From assembly GCA_016193195.1 (NCBI GenBank), contig JACPSQ010000086.1:18195-82194 (forward strand): DNA of 64,000 bases. The letters run 5' to 3'. Under the pieces are notes generated by a model. It saw nothing but the letters and a program-made list of their open reading frames with translations, did not search any database and was not told the origin of the DNA. Positions 45,732 through 54,822 of this stretch are shown piece after piece. How positions within the stretch are numbered: the stretch's first letter is position 1; each line of letters opens with the position of its first letter. Source of the stretch: Candidatus Omnitrophota bacterium (GTDB taxonomy: Bacteria; Omnitrophota; Gorgyraeia; Aquiviventales; Aquiviventaceae). The position numbers and the translations under genes were made by a program.

Positions 45732-46322
45732 ATGGACGAGCAGCGGTGGCTGGCGAGCTATTTCGAGCAGTACCGTCCCATGCTCTTTCAGGAGGCGATC
45801 CTTGAGCAGCTTGTGGAACTCAAGAGGCTCTTGATCGCCGCCCGGGAGGCGGGCAAGAAGGCGGTCTTCGCCGGCAACGGCGGCAGCGCCGCGATCGCCA
45901 GCCACTGCGCGGTGGATTTCACGAAGAATGCCGGGATCCGTTGCGTCAATTTCAACGAGGCGGACCTGATCACCTGTTTCGCGAACGACTACGGCTACGA
46001 GCGCTGGTTGGAGAAAGCGCTGGGGTTCTATGCCGATCCCGGCGATGTCGTCATCCTCATCAGCTCAAGCGGGCAATCCAAGAACATGGTCAATGCCGCC
46101 CTCTACGCGGCGGCGAGAAGACTTGCCGTCGTGACCTTCACTGGGTTTTCCTCGGATAACCCGCTGCGTGCATTGGGACGACTGAACTACTGGGTGGACA
46201 GCCGCGCCTACAACGTGGTTGAGATGACGCATCAGATTTGGTTGTTGGCGGTGTGCGATCTCATCATCGGGGCGGCGGAATATCCGGCCTCACGCGCCGA
46301 GTCCGGCGCGGTGGCGGTGTGA
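45732..46322 (+). CDS. gmhA: SIS-domain phosphosugar isomerase (GmhA-like)
   Basis: 196 residues. GNGGSAAIASH (48-58) and ISSSGQSKNMVNA are the phosphate-binding serine loops of phosphoheptose isomerase. GmhA converts sedoheptulose 7-phosphate to glycero-manno-heptose 7-phosphate, the first step of nucleotide-heptose synthesis. It lies 40 kb from gmhB in the same unit and starts directly after the ABC transporter stop. Confidence 0.75.
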   Translation: MDEQRWLASYFEQYRPMLFQEAILEQLVELKRLLIAAREAGKKAVFAGNGGSAAIASHCAVDFTKNAGIRCVNFNEADLITCFANDYGYERWLEKALGFYADPGDVVILISSSGQSKNMVNAALYAAARRLAVVTFTGFSSDNPLRALGRLNYWVDSRAYNVVEMTHQIWLLAVCDLIIGAAEYPASRAESGAVAV

Positions 46323-46332
46323 GCGGCGGACG

Positions 46333-47097
46333 ATGCTGAAGCTGGCGGTGGCGAAGGACGAGCTGGTGAGCTACGTGAGCCGGCAGCTCAATCACCTCTT
46401 CCCGGACGGCCGCGCGGCGCGCCGGGCGGCGCTGGCGCCGTCCGTCGAGGAAGCGCTGGCGCGCGTGGAGCGCGGGTTTTCCTCGATCCGGATGAAGTAC
46501 TACAGCGATGGCGCGGGGGGAGCCCTGTTCGATCCTCTGCACACGGATCAGTACGCGGCGTTCTTGTATCTCCTGAGCCATGCGATCTACCGGGCGGGGG
46601 GTGACCTGAGGGTGGCCGCCAAGGTGTACGCGCTCAACAAAGCGCTCCACGCGCTGGACGTCTACTACGAGGTCGAGCTGCCGGAGATTTTCGTCTTTCA
46701 TCATCCGGTGGGAACCGTCCTGGGCCGCGGGCGGTACGCCAACTACCTCTTCGTCCATCAGGGGTGCACGGTGGGCTCGGATATCAACGACCGCTACCCG
46801 GCCCTCGGGGAAGGGATCATCATGTATACGGGCAGCGCGGTCTTCGGGAACTGTGCCGTGGGGAGCAACTGCTGGCTCTCCGCCGGGACGCAGGTGCTGG
46901 AGACCGATGTGCCCTCCGGCACGGTGGTCTTCGGACGATCGCCGGATCTGGTCATCAAGCCGACCCGGCGCGACGTGATCAAGGACGTGTTCGGCGCGCT
47001 TCCCGCAAGGCCGGACCGGCTGGAGAGCCGCGCGCGGCGCGGATCGGACGCCGGCGCACAACGGCGGGGCCTTCTCCTTCAAAGGACCCGGGCATGA
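46333..47097 (+). CDS. Hexapeptide acyltransferase, serine O-acetyltransferase-like
   Basis: 254 residues. An N-terminal helical domain (1-120) is followed by a left-handed beta-helix with VFHHPVGTVLGRG, VHQGCTVGSD and GNCAVGSNCWLSAG repeats, as in CysE. There is no cysteine-synthesis context, so it more likely O- or N-acetylates a sugar. The C-terminal tail is R/G-rich and probably disordered. It overlaps the next gene by 4 nt. Confidence 0.65.
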   Translation: MLKLAVAKDELVSYVSRQLNHLFPDGRAARRAALAPSVEEALARVERGFSSIRMKYYSDGAGGALFDPLHTDQYAAFLYLLSHAIYRAGGDLRVAAKVYALNKALHALDVYYEVELPEIFVFHHPVGTVLGRGRYANYLFVHQGCTVGSDINDRYPALGEGIIMYTGSAVFGNCAVGSNCWLSAGTQVLETDVPSGTVVFGRSPDLVIKPTRRDVIKDVFGALPARPDRLESRARRGSDAGAQRRGLLLQRTRA

Positions 47098-48149
47098 CGT
47101 CCACGGTGAGCCGGGCCGCGAAGCGACCCGAGCGGGTGACGGAGGGGATTGAGGCGTCGCGGAACGAGACCGCGCTCGTGGCGGTCATCGGAACCGGCAG
47201 CGCTGGCATGCATCATGTGGAGGCCCTGAGGGCGCTGGGGACGGTGACGCCTGTGGCGGTTCCGATACGTCCCGAGCGGGTTGAGGCGTTGGGGCGCGCC
47301 GGGTACTCGACGGCGGCTCACGTCGCAGAGGCTTATCGAATGGGCGCGCGCCGGTGCGTCATCGCCACGGACTCCGGCCGGCATGCGGACGATGCGATGG
47401 CGGCCATGGACCACGGCTTGGACGTGCTGATCGAGAAGCCGTTGGCCCTCGACGCGCGTCAGGCGCGCGGTGTGCTTGAACGAGCGGCCGGCACGGACCG
47501 CCGGGCTTTCGTCGGGTGCGTCCTGCGCTTCTCGGAATCGTTGCAGCGCTTTCGCCAGTGGCTCCCGGACATCGGCGGCGTGCATGCGGTCCGGGTCGCC
47601 TGCCAGTCGTATCTGCCGGAGTGGCGGCCGGCCCGGCCGTACCGCGAATCCTACTCCGCCAGAGCCGACGAAGGCGGCGTCCTGCGGGACCTGATCCATG
47701 AGATCGACCTCGCCGGGTGGATGTTCGGGTGGCCTCGGAGGGTGTCGGCGACCGTCCGCAACCTGGGGCGGTTGGGGATCGCGAGCGAGGAGCTCGCGCA
47801 GCTCACGTGGGAGGCTCCCGGCGGGGCGCTGGTGTCGGTGACGCTGGATTACCTAAGCCGGCCATCTTCTCGAAGCATCACGGCGTACGGCCAGCAGGGC
47901 ACCCTCGAATGGGACGGTCTGGCGCAGCGGGTGACCCTCATGCGGGGTGGGGCGCCGGCGCGCCAATCCACCTCTTCCCAGGCGCGCGAGGAGCTGTTCC
48001 TCTCGCAGGCCCAGGCGTTCATGGACGCGTGTGATGGGCGGACGGATGCCCGGCTGGCCACCGGCGAGGAGGGCCTGAACGCGCTGGCGGTTTGTGACGC
48101 GGCCCGACGGGCCGAGCACTCCCGGCGGGAAGAGCCCGTGGAGGCCTGA
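47094..48149 (+). CDS. Gfo/Idh/MocA oxidoreductase of the legionaminic acid locus
   Basis: 351 residues. After a 30-residue N-terminal extension, VIGTGSAGMHH binds NAD(P) and IEKPLALD holds the family lysine. DEGGVLRDLIHEID is the substrate-side motif. This oxidoreductase type often accompanies NeuA/LegF-like and PtmA-like genes in nonulosonate loci, which is the order seen here. Its reaction in the pathway is not certain. Confidence 0.8.
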   Translation: MTSTVSRAAKRPERVTEGIEASRNETALVAVIGTGSAGMHHVEALRALGTVTPVAVPIRPERVEALGRAGYSTAAHVAEAYRMGARRCVIATDSGRHADDAMAAMDHGLDVLIEKPLALDARQARGVLERAAGTDRRAFVGCVLRFSESLQRFRQWLPDIGGVHAVRVACQSYLPEWRPARPYRESYSARADEGGVLRDLIHEIDLAGWMFGWPRRVSATVRNLGRLGIASEELAQLTWEAPGGALVSVTLDYLSRPSSRSITAYGQQGTLEWDGLAQRVTLMRGGAPARQSTSSQAREELFLSQAQAFMDACDGRTDARLATGEEGLNALAVCDAARRAEHSRREEPVEA

Positions 48150-48913
48150 TGGGCGGCGCGGAACGCGTCCTTGCGGTGATCCCGGCGCGCGGCGGCTCCA
48201 AGGGGCTGCCGGGAAAAAACGTGCGGCTGTTTGCGGGGCTGCCGCTGATCGCCCATTCGATCCGGTGCGCCAAGATGTGCTCCCAGATCGACCGGTGCGT
48301 CGTCTCGACTGACTCGGCTGACATCGCCGCCGTGGCGCGCCAGCATGGCGGCGAGGCGCCGTTCCTGCGTCCGCCGGAGCTTGCGCGCGATGAGAGCCCG
48401 ATCTGGCCGGTGCTCCAGCACGCCCTGGGAGCGGTTGAGGAGTCCGAGCGAGCAGCCTACGCGTTCGTCGTGCTGCTCGATCCGACGTCGCCGTCGCGGG
48501 AGCCCTCAGATGTGGCGGAGGCCCTGCGCCGCCTGCGCGCGACCCCAGCAGCCGACGGCATCATCGGCGTCTCGCGACCCGAGTTCAATCCGATCTGGCA
48601 CTGCGTGGTCGAGCGCACGGGGTGGATGGCGGACCTGATCGAGGCCGGCGCCCGCTATGAGCGCCGGCAAGACGTCCCGACGGTCTATCGCATCAACGGC
48701 TCGCTCTATCTGTGGCGGGCGGAGTTTGTGCGCCGATGCGAGCAGCCTTGGCGCCGCAGCGGCCGGCATCTCCTGTACGAAATCCCCGAGGCCCGCGCCA
48801 TGTCCATCGATACCGTTGAGGAATTTGGGCGCGCGGAGACCCTGGTGAACGCCGGGCTGATCCGGCTGCCGTGGCTCGATGGGAGTTTGGTCAGGCCGGC
48901 GGGGGTGGCATGA
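48149..48913 (+). CDS. legF: CMP-nonulosonate cytidylyltransferase (LegF/NeuA-like)
   Basis: 254 residues with the signature IPARGGSKGLPGKNV near the N-terminus, followed by VVSTDS, LDPTSPSR and the late VYRINGSLYLWR characteristic of NeuA/PseF/LegF. It transfers CMP from CTP to the C2 hydroxyl of a nonulosonic acid in the cytosol. Context (LegB, LegC, LegG, LegI) supports legionaminic rather than sialic acid. It starts at the TGATG overlap. Confidence 0.85.
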   Translation: MGGAERVLAVIPARGGSKGLPGKNVRLFAGLPLIAHSIRCAKMCSQIDRCVVSTDSADIAAVARQHGGEAPFLRPPELARDESPIWPVLQHALGAVEESERAAYAFVVLLDPTSPSREPSDVAEALRRLRATPAADGIIGVSRPEFNPIWHCVVERTGWMADLIEAGARYERRQDVPTVYRINGSLYLWRAEFVRRCEQPWRRSGRHLLYEIPEARAMSIDTVEEFGRAETLVNAGLIRLPWLDGSLVRPAGVA

Positions 48914-49755
48914 CCCGGCTCCGGGAGCGCGCCACGAGGGCCCCGGCGGCCAAGGGATCGCTCGGCCGGCTCATGGATCTCTCCAGCCGGCGGGCGCTGG
49001 TCACCGGCGGGGCGGGGCATATCGGCTTCGTCGTGGCCGAGTCGCTGGTCGAGCTGGGCGCCAAGGTGGCCCTGTTGGATGTCGAGGCCGACGCCTGCCG
49101 GCAGCGCCTCGCGCAGCTCTCGCGGCGGCGGGCGGACAGCGCCGTGGCGGTGCCGTGCGATCTCCTTGATGAGGCCTCCACGCGCCGCGCGGTCCAGGCC
49201 GCCGCGGCCCAGTGGGGAGGCTTGGAGATCCTGGTCCACTGCGCCGGGTATGTCGGCACGACGAAGGTGGACGGCTGGGCGGTCCCGTTCGGCGCGCAGA
49301 CCGTCAAGGCGTGGGACGCGGCCATGCGGGTGAATGTCACCTCGGCGTTCGTCATGGTCCAGGAGGCCAAGGAGGCCCTTGCACAATCCGGGCATGGCTC
49401 GGTGATCTTCCTCTCCTCGATCTACGGGGTGGTGGGCCCTGACCCGCGCCTCTATGCGGAATCCGAATTGGCCAACCCTGCAGGTTATGGGACCTCCAAA
49501 GGCGGGCTGTTGCAGCTCATGCGGTATCTGGCGACGACGCTGGCCCCGCGGGTTCGCGTGAACGCGGTCTCGCCTGGCGGCGTCTGGCGCCACCAGCCGG
49601 AGGCGTTCGTCCAGCGGTATCTGGCGCGCACCCCGTTGGGCCGGATGGCCACTGAGGAAGATGTGAAGGGCGCGGTGGCCTATCTGGCCAGCGACCTCTC
49701 TGCGTACGTGACAGGGCACAACCTGGTCGTCGACGGGGGGTGGACGGCATGGTGA
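48910..49755 (+). CDS. ptmA: PtmA-like SDR
   Basis: 281 residues. A 25-residue N-terminal lead precedes TGGAGHIG; the catalytic YGTSK and SSIYGVVGPDPRLYA are present, the latter a feature of PtmA-type SDRs. In Campylobacter ptmA belongs to the legionaminic acid/GDP-GlcN part of the flagellin-glycan locus. A start at the internal ATG (48973, MDLSS) would remove the lead. Confidence 0.75.
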   Translation: MTRLRERATRAPAAKGSLGRLMDLSSRRALVTGGAGHIGFVVAESLVELGAKVALLDVEADACRQRLAQLSRRRADSAVAVPCDLLDEASTRRAVQAAAAQWGGLEILVHCAGYVGTTKVDGWAVPFGAQTVKAWDAAMRVNVTSAFVMVQEAKEALAQSGHGSVIFLSSIYGVVGPDPRLYAESELANPAGYGTSKGGLLQLMRYLATTLAPRVRVNAVSPGGVWRHQPEAFVQRYLARTPLGRMATEEDVKGAVAYLASDLSAYVTGHNLVVDGGWTAW

Positions 49756-50801
49756 GGGCCGTGATGATCGCCGGTCACCGGCTGGGAGCCGAATCCCCCT
49801 GCTTCATCGTGGCGGAGGCCGGCGTCAACCACAACGGCGATCTTAGGACGGCCCGGCGACTGGTGGACGTCGCGGTTGAGGCGCGGGCCGATGCCGTGAA
49901 GTTTCAGACGTTCAAGGCTGAGCGGCTCGCGACGGCGGCGGCGCCGAAGGCCCGCTACCAGCGCCGGACGCCGAAGGATGCCGAATCTCAGCTTGAGATG
50001 CTCAGGCGGCTTGAGCTCTCGCCCCAGGCGCACCGGGCGCTGGCGGACTACTGCCGCAGGCGCACGATCCTGTTTCTCTCGAGCCCGTTCGATGAGGAGA
50101 GCGTGGAGGCGCTTGCCCGTCTCGAGGTACCCGCCTTCAAGATCGCCTCAGGGGAGCTGACGAATCTCCCCCTGCTCGAGCGGATCGCGCGCACCGGCCG
50201 GCCAGTCATCCTGTCGACGGGGATGTCGACGCTGGAGGAGGTCCACGCGGCCGTGCGGGCCTTGCGCGGCGCCGGCACCACGCAGGTGGTGCTGCTGCAC
50301 TGCGTCAGCAGCTACCCTGCCAGGGCCGCGGATGCGAATCTGCGGGCCATGGCCACGCTGGCGAGGGCCTTCCGGGTGCCGGTGGGCTACTCGGACCATA
50401 CGCCGGGCGTGGAAGTGGCGCTCGCAGCGGTGGCGCTGGGGGCGTGCCTCATCGAGAAGCACGTTACGCTTGATCGCGCCCTCCCCGGACCAGATCACCG
50501 GGCGTCGCTTGAGCCGCAGGAATTCGCGGCGCTGGTTCGCGGCATCCGGACGGTCGAGCTGGCGATGGGCGACGGGCGCAAGCACCCCGCCCCCGGCGAG
50601 ATCCAGATGGCGGCTGTGGCGCGCAGGAGCTTGGTGGCGGCTCAGGATGTCCGGGCCGGCACGCGGTTCACCGAGGCGCTCATCGCGATCAAGCGTCCGG
50701 GGACGGGACTCACGCCCGCCCTGAGGCCGCGCCTGGTCGGGCGCGTCGCCAAGGCGGATATTGCGGTAGGGACACCCCTGACGTGGGAGATGGTCGCATG
50801 A
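49749..50801 (+). CDS. legI: Nonulosonate synthase (LegI/NeuB family)
   Basis: 350 residues. The TIM barrel begins with FIVAEAGVNHNGD and DAVKFQTFKAERL; SDHTPG follows, and EKHVTLD carries the metal-binding region. The C-terminal SAF antifreeze-like domain (VRAGTRFTEALIAIKRPGTG) is complete. The enzyme condenses PEP with a 6-carbon diacetamido sugar to give the 9-carbon acid. Bracketing by legF/ptmA and legG makes legionaminic acid likely; pseudaminic acid is the alternative. The start at 49749 overlaps the upstream stop by 7 nt. Confidence 0.85.
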   Translation: MVRAVMIAGHRLGAESPCFIVAEAGVNHNGDLRTARRLVDVAVEARADAVKFQTFKAERLATAAAPKARYQRRTPKDAESQLEMLRRLELSPQAHRALADYCRRRTILFLSSPFDEESVEALARLEVPAFKIASGELTNLPLLERIARTGRPVILSTGMSTLEEVHAAVRALRGAGTTQVVLLHCVSSYPARAADANLRAMATLARAFRVPVGYSDHTPGVEVALAAVALGACLIEKHVTLDRALPGPDHRASLEPQEFAALVRGIRTVELAMGDGRKHPAPGEIQMAAVARRSLVAAQDVRAGTRFTEALIAIKRPGTGLTPALRPRLVGRVAKADIAVGTPLTWEMVA

Positions 50802-50817
50802 AAGGAGGCAGGCGCGG

Positions 50818-51021
50818 ATGCCCAAGTTTCTGAAAGGGAACTACCGGTTGCCGAAAGGCAAGGCCACACTAGCAAGGAAACAGGCGCGCAAGGATCTGAC
50901 CCAGCAATTCGAGGAACGCGCGCTGGCGAAGCTGGGAGGAAGCCTCTGCTTCGTCATGAAGAAAGGGACGTTCGTCTGGACCGACGAGGCTGATGAAGGC
51001 GCTCGCCAAGCATCTGGTTGA
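50818..51021 (+). CDS. Small basic protein, 67 residues, unrecognised
   Basis: Lysine/arginine-rich at the N-terminus, then a short hydrophobic strand (LCFVMKKGTFVW) and an acidic end. An AAAGGAGG ribosome site at 50801-50808 gives good support for translation. It overlaps the Maf-domain gene by 29 nt, so coupling is possible. I recognise no family. Confidence 0.4.
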   Translation: MPKFLKGNYRLPKGKATLARKQARKDLTQQFEERALAKLGGSLCFVMKKGTFVWTDEADEGARQASG

Positions 51022-52018
51022 CCGCATGGACCGGCTGACCGCCGCACGGTCAGTCGAGGCGGCGGTCAAGAACGTCCAGGCCAATCAGCCCTACATCCGT
51101 CTGACGATTGCGGATCTGGCCGCGCAGGCGCGCCGGTCTCCTCCGGACTCGGCGGTCGTCATCGGGGCCGGCCCGAGCCTGCACCGCCGCAACCCCGTCG
51201 CCCAGCTCCTCGAGAGCGGCTATGAGGGCGCGGTGGTCGCCGCCGACGGCGCGCTGGGCTATTGCTTGCGCAACGGCTTGGTGCCGGAGTACGTCGTCAC
51301 CTTGGACCCGCACCCGGCGCGGGTCTGCCGGTGGTTCGGAGATCCGGAGCTCGAGTCCCGGCGGGACGGGGACGACTACTTCCGGCGGCAGGACTTGGAT
51401 CCCTATTTGGGAGTGGAGGAGTTCAAGCGGAATCGAGCGTTGATCGAGCTGGTCAACCGTCACGGTCCCTCCATCAAGGCGATCATCTGCACCAGCGTGG
51501 CCTCCAACGTGACCAAGCGGTGCGTGGAGTCGGGGATGGAGCTCTACTGGTGGAACCCGCTGGTGGATGACGTCGAGCAGCCCAAGAGCCTGACCCGCCG
51601 GCTCCACCGCCTGAACGGCGCCCCGTGCATGGTCAGCGGCGGGAATGTGGGGGCCTCGGCGTGGGTGGCCGCCAGCCAGGTGCTGGGCGCTCGGGAGATC
51701 GCCGTCACGGGGATGGACTTCAGCTACCCGCCGGGGACGCCGATGGAGAAGACGCAGTACTTTAAAGAGCTGGTGGAGCTCTTTGGCAAGCGCGCCCACG
51801 ACGCCTTGATTGTGGTTAGGAATCCGCATCTCAACGAAACGTGGTTGACGGATCCGGCGTACTACTGGTACCGCGAGACGTTCCTCCGGCTGGCCGCCCA
51901 GGCCGAGGCGGTCACGTACAACTGCACCGAAGGCGGGATCCTGTTCGGCAAGGCGGTCCGGTGGACGTCCTTGCGGGCCTTCCTGGCGGCCCGGCGCGCG
52001 GCCGAAGCGGTCCATTGA
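50993..52018 (+). CDS. Short Maf/DUF115 (MptE-like) domain protein
   Basis: 341 residues made almost wholly of the DUF115 fold: VVIGAGPSLHRRNP (55-68), VAADGALGYCLRNGLVPEYVVTLDP, GGNVGASAWVAASQVLGAREIAVTGMDFSY split across 218-247. In flagellated bacteria Maf proteins with this domain transfer legionaminic or pseudaminic acid onto flagellin, but those are usually far larger. Its place between legI and the rest of the Leg genes makes a nonulosonate transferase the best guess. Confidence 0.65.
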   Translation: MKALAKHLVDRMDRLTAARSVEAAVKNVQANQPYIRLTIADLAAQARRSPPDSAVVIGAGPSLHRRNPVAQLLESGYEGAVVAADGALGYCLRNGLVPEYVVTLDPHPARVCRWFGDPELESRRDGDDYFRRQDLDPYLGVEEFKRNRALIELVNRHGPSIKAIICTSVASNVTKRCVESGMELYWWNPLVDDVEQPKSLTRRLHRLNGAPCMVSGGNVGASAWVAASQVLGAREIAVTGMDFSYPPGTPMEKTQYFKELVELFGKRAHDALIVVRNPHLNETWLTDPAYYWYRETFLRLAAQAEAVTYNCTEGGILFGKAVRWTSLRAFLAARRAAEAVH

Positions 52019-52021
52019 GCC

Positions 52022-53626
52022 ATGGCGAAAATCCTCTTCATCAATCCGGTGATTCGCGAAGAAGACGATCCCAAGCACGTGCCCTACGGGATCGCGCTCT
52101 TGGCGGCCCTTGCCATCCAGAAGGGCCACAAAGTTCAGGTCTACGACGCCAATGGCTGGCGGCTGGGCGATGAAGCCTTGCGCGAGGCGATCGAGGCGGA
52201 TGAGTGGGACGTGATCGCCTCCGGGTGCATCACCACCGGCTACGGGTCGCTGAAAAAGATCGTCCAGTGTGCCAAGCAGTATGCGCCGCGCGCGGTGGTG
52301 GTGGTCGGCGGCGGGGTGCTGACCAGCATGCCCTTTGAGATCATGACGTTCCTTCCCCAGGTCGACGTCGGGATCGTGGGCGAGGCCTTCGTGACGTTGC
52401 TCGAGCTGCTGGAGCGGATCGATCGCCGCGAGCGGGATTGGTCGGCGGTCAAGGGCGTGATCTATCGGGCGGCATCCGGCGAGCTGCAGCTGACGGAGAT
52501 CCGTCCCCTCATCGGCCGCGAGGCGCTCGATCAGCTGCCGTATCCCGCCTGGGAGCTGTTCCCGCTGGAGCTCTACTGGAAACACAGCCAGCTGCTCTAC
52601 AGCGAGGAAGCATTCACGTCGAAGCGCCGCCTGGACATCAACGCCAGCTACGGGTGCTCTTTGATCTGCCGGTTCTGTTTTCATCTGGGGATCACGGGGG
52701 ACCTGAACTATACCAACGCCCCCGGCGGCAAGCGGGATGTGGAATTCACCTACAAGCGGGAGATTCGATGGCACAGCGCCGAGTATGTGGTGCGCATGGT
52801 CCGATACATGCGGGATCGATTCGGCGTGGACTTCGTGCTCTTCCTCGATGAGAACCTCATGACGATGAACTCCTACAGCCACTGGACGTGGCTGCCTGAA
52901 GTGGCCAAGGCCTGGATCGACGCGGGCTTGCAGCCAAGCTGCCGGCGGGAGAAGAGACCCCATGATACGAAGTGTCGTGGAGTACACTGGGGCGGGACAA
53001 GCCACGCGACCCTCGTGCGCAAGGATTTGTTGAAGATCCTCTTCGACTCCGGGTGCAGCCAGCTCCTGTATGGGTATGAGTCATTTTCCGACCGCATCCT
53101 CCGAAACGTCGGCAAGGGCACCACCGCAGCGCTCAATGAGCGCTCGCTCAAGTGGACGATCGAGGCCGGCATCCGGCCGATCCCCAATCAGATCATCGGC
53201 TTTCCCGATGAGTTTTTCGACAGCATCCGGGACAGCGTCCGCGCCTGGGAGCGCATGGGGATTGTGGTGAAGCCGTTCTTCGCCACTCCCTACCCGGGCT
53301 CCGAGTGGTATTACACCTACAAGGATCGGATCTTGGAGCAATACAACGGAGACCTGGAAGCGTTCCTGCTGGATCTAGGCGATGCCACGAAGATTACCGC
53401 GGTCATCAGCGAAAATTTCAACGCCGTGGAGCTGCTCGGCCTGCGCGAGCTCATGGTCAACCGTGACCTCAAGCACATCGATGAGTACGAGCGTCTGTGG
53501 CGAAGCCGGCACGGCGAGCCGTTCATTCCCGATTTTCGACGGTTTCCACGCGTCCAAGCCAAAGACCTCAGGGTCTTACAAACGCAGACGCCATCGCAAC
53601 CGGTGGTCGAGGAAGTCACAGCATGA
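52022..53626 (+). CDS. B12-binding radical SAM protein inside the Leg locus
   Basis: 534 residues. A cobalamin-type Rossmann domain (1-135: VPYGIALLAALAIQKGH, VVVGGGVLTSMP) is followed by the radical SAM motif C212-x3-C216-x2-C219 in SYGCSLICRFCF. An insertion of about 40 residues (CRREKRPHDTKCRGVHWG) contains two further cysteines. No radical SAM enzyme is part of the known legionaminic pathway, so this may modify the nonulosonate or its carrier. It overlaps legG by 4 nt. Confidence 0.75.
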   Translation: MAKILFINPVIREEDDPKHVPYGIALLAALAIQKGHKVQVYDANGWRLGDEALREAIEADEWDVIASGCITTGYGSLKKIVQCAKQYAPRAVVVVGGGVLTSMPFEIMTFLPQVDVGIVGEAFVTLLELLERIDRRERDWSAVKGVIYRAASGELQLTEIRPLIGREALDQLPYPAWELFPLELYWKHSQLLYSEEAFTSKRRLDINASYGCSLICRFCFHLGITGDLNYTNAPGGKRDVEFTYKREIRWHSAEYVVRMVRYMRDRFGVDFVLFLDENLMTMNSYSHWTWLPEVAKAWIDAGLQPSCRREKRPHDTKCRGVHWGGTSHATLVRKDLLKILFDSGCSQLLYGYESFSDRILRNVGKGTTAALNERSLKWTIEAGIRPIPNQIIGFPDEFFDSIRDSVRAWERMGIVVKPFFATPYPGSEWYYTYKDRILEQYNGDLEAFLLDLGDATKITAVISENFNAVELLGLRELMVNRDLKHIDEYERLWRSRHGEPFIPDFRRFPRVQAKDLRVLQTQTPSQPVVEEVTA

Positions 53627-54822
53627 GAACGATTGGTGTCGTGACGGTCAACCGGTCGGATTACGGCATCTCCCTGCCGATCCTCCGGCGAATCCAGCAA
53701 GAACCTGAACTGGCCCTCCACCTGATTGTCGCTGGGGCGCATCTGTCACCGGAGTTCGGGCTGACCGTCACGGCCATCGAGGCCGACGGGTTTCACATAG
53801 GCGACCGGGTGGAGATGTTGGTGTCGTCAGACACGCCGGAGGGGATTGTGAAATCGATGGGCCTGGGCCTGATCGGGTTTGCGCAGAGCTTCACTCGCCG
53901 GCGGCCCGATATGGTGGTCGTCGTGGCGGATCGCTTTGAGATGCATGCCGCAGCCTTGGCCGCGCTGCCGCTGAAGATCCCCCTCGCGCATGTCCACGGG
54001 GGAGAGCTGAGCCAAGGCGCCATGGATGATGCGCTGCGGCATTCGATCACGAAACTCAGTCACCTCCATTTTGTCTCGACGAAAGAAGCGGCTCATCGCG
54101 TCCGGCAGATGGGGGAGGAGGCCTGGCGTGTGGTTGTGTCTGGCGCGCCCAGCCTTGATCATGTGCGCACGATCCCTCGCCTGTCAATCCAGGAATTGGA
54201 AGCCCGCGTTGGGATGCGTTTGGGGCAGGCGCCGCTGCTGGTGACCTATCATCCCGTGACGCTGGAGTATGAGCAAACCGAATGGCAGATCGGCGAACTG
54301 CTGGCGGCGCTGCAGGCGATCACGCGCCCCATGGTGTTCACGCTTCCCAACCCCGATACCAGCAGCCGAGTGATCCGTCGTATGATCGAGGCCTTTCTCG
54401 AGCGACAGCCACACGCCAGGCTCGTGGAGAATTTTGGCACTCAGGGCTACTTGAGCATCATGGGCTATGCGGCCGCGATGGTCGGCAACTCCTCCAGCGG
54501 AATCATCGAGGCACCATCCTTTGAGCTGCCGGTGGTCAACATCGGCACGAGGCAGGAGGGGCGGGTCAGGGCCGACAACGTGATTGATGTGAACTGCGCT
54601 CGGGCCGACATCGCTCAGGGCATCGTTCGAGCGCTTGCTCCGACATTCCGTGCGCGTCTGCGAGGGCTCCACAATCCTTACGGGCAGGGCGATGCGGCTG
54701 AGATCATCGTTGGGCGGCTCAAGGACATTCCGTTGGATGCGCGGCTTATCCGAAAACGATTCATCGATCAGCCAGGCCAGGCGGATGCGGCCGACCCACA
54801 GGCAAGCCTCTATGCCCGTTGA
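53623..54822 (+). CDS. legG: UDP-GlcNAc-type 2-epimerase, hydrolysing (LegG/NeuC-like)
   Basis: 399 residues of GT-B fold. VTVNRSDYGISLPIL at the start is the NeuC/LegG form, with DRFEMHAAALAALP, HVHGGELSQGAMDD and the C-terminal MVGNSSSGIIEA. It removes the nucleotide and inverts C2 of a 2,4-diacetamido-trideoxy sugar, giving the substrate of LegI. The start at 53623 overlaps the radical SAM gene; in-frame upstream sequence is that gene's shadow. Confidence 0.85.
   Translation: MRTIGVVTVNRSDYGISLPILRRIQQEPELALHLIVAGAHLSPEFGLTVTAIEADGFHIGDRVEMLVSSDTPEGIVKSMGLGLIGFAQSFTRRRPDMVVVVADRFEMHAAALAALPLKIPLAHVHGGELSQGAMDDALRHSITKLSHLHFVSTKEAAHRVRQMGEEAWRVVVSGAPSLDHVRTIPRLSIQELEARVGMRLGQAPLLVTYHPVTLEYEQTEWQIGELLAALQAITRPMVFTLPNPDTSSRVIRRMIEAFLERQPHARLVENFGTQGYLSIMGYAAAMVGNSSSGIIEAPSFELPVVNIGTRQEGRVRADNVIDVNCARADIAQGIVRALAPTFRARLRGLHNPYGQGDAAEIIVGRLKDIPLDARLIRKRFIDQPGQADAADPQASLYAR

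Noticed and set aside
51050..53005. 651-codon minus-strand frame
   Set aside because: Antisense to the Maf-domain and radical SAM genes, full of H, R, P and D, with no recognisable domain.
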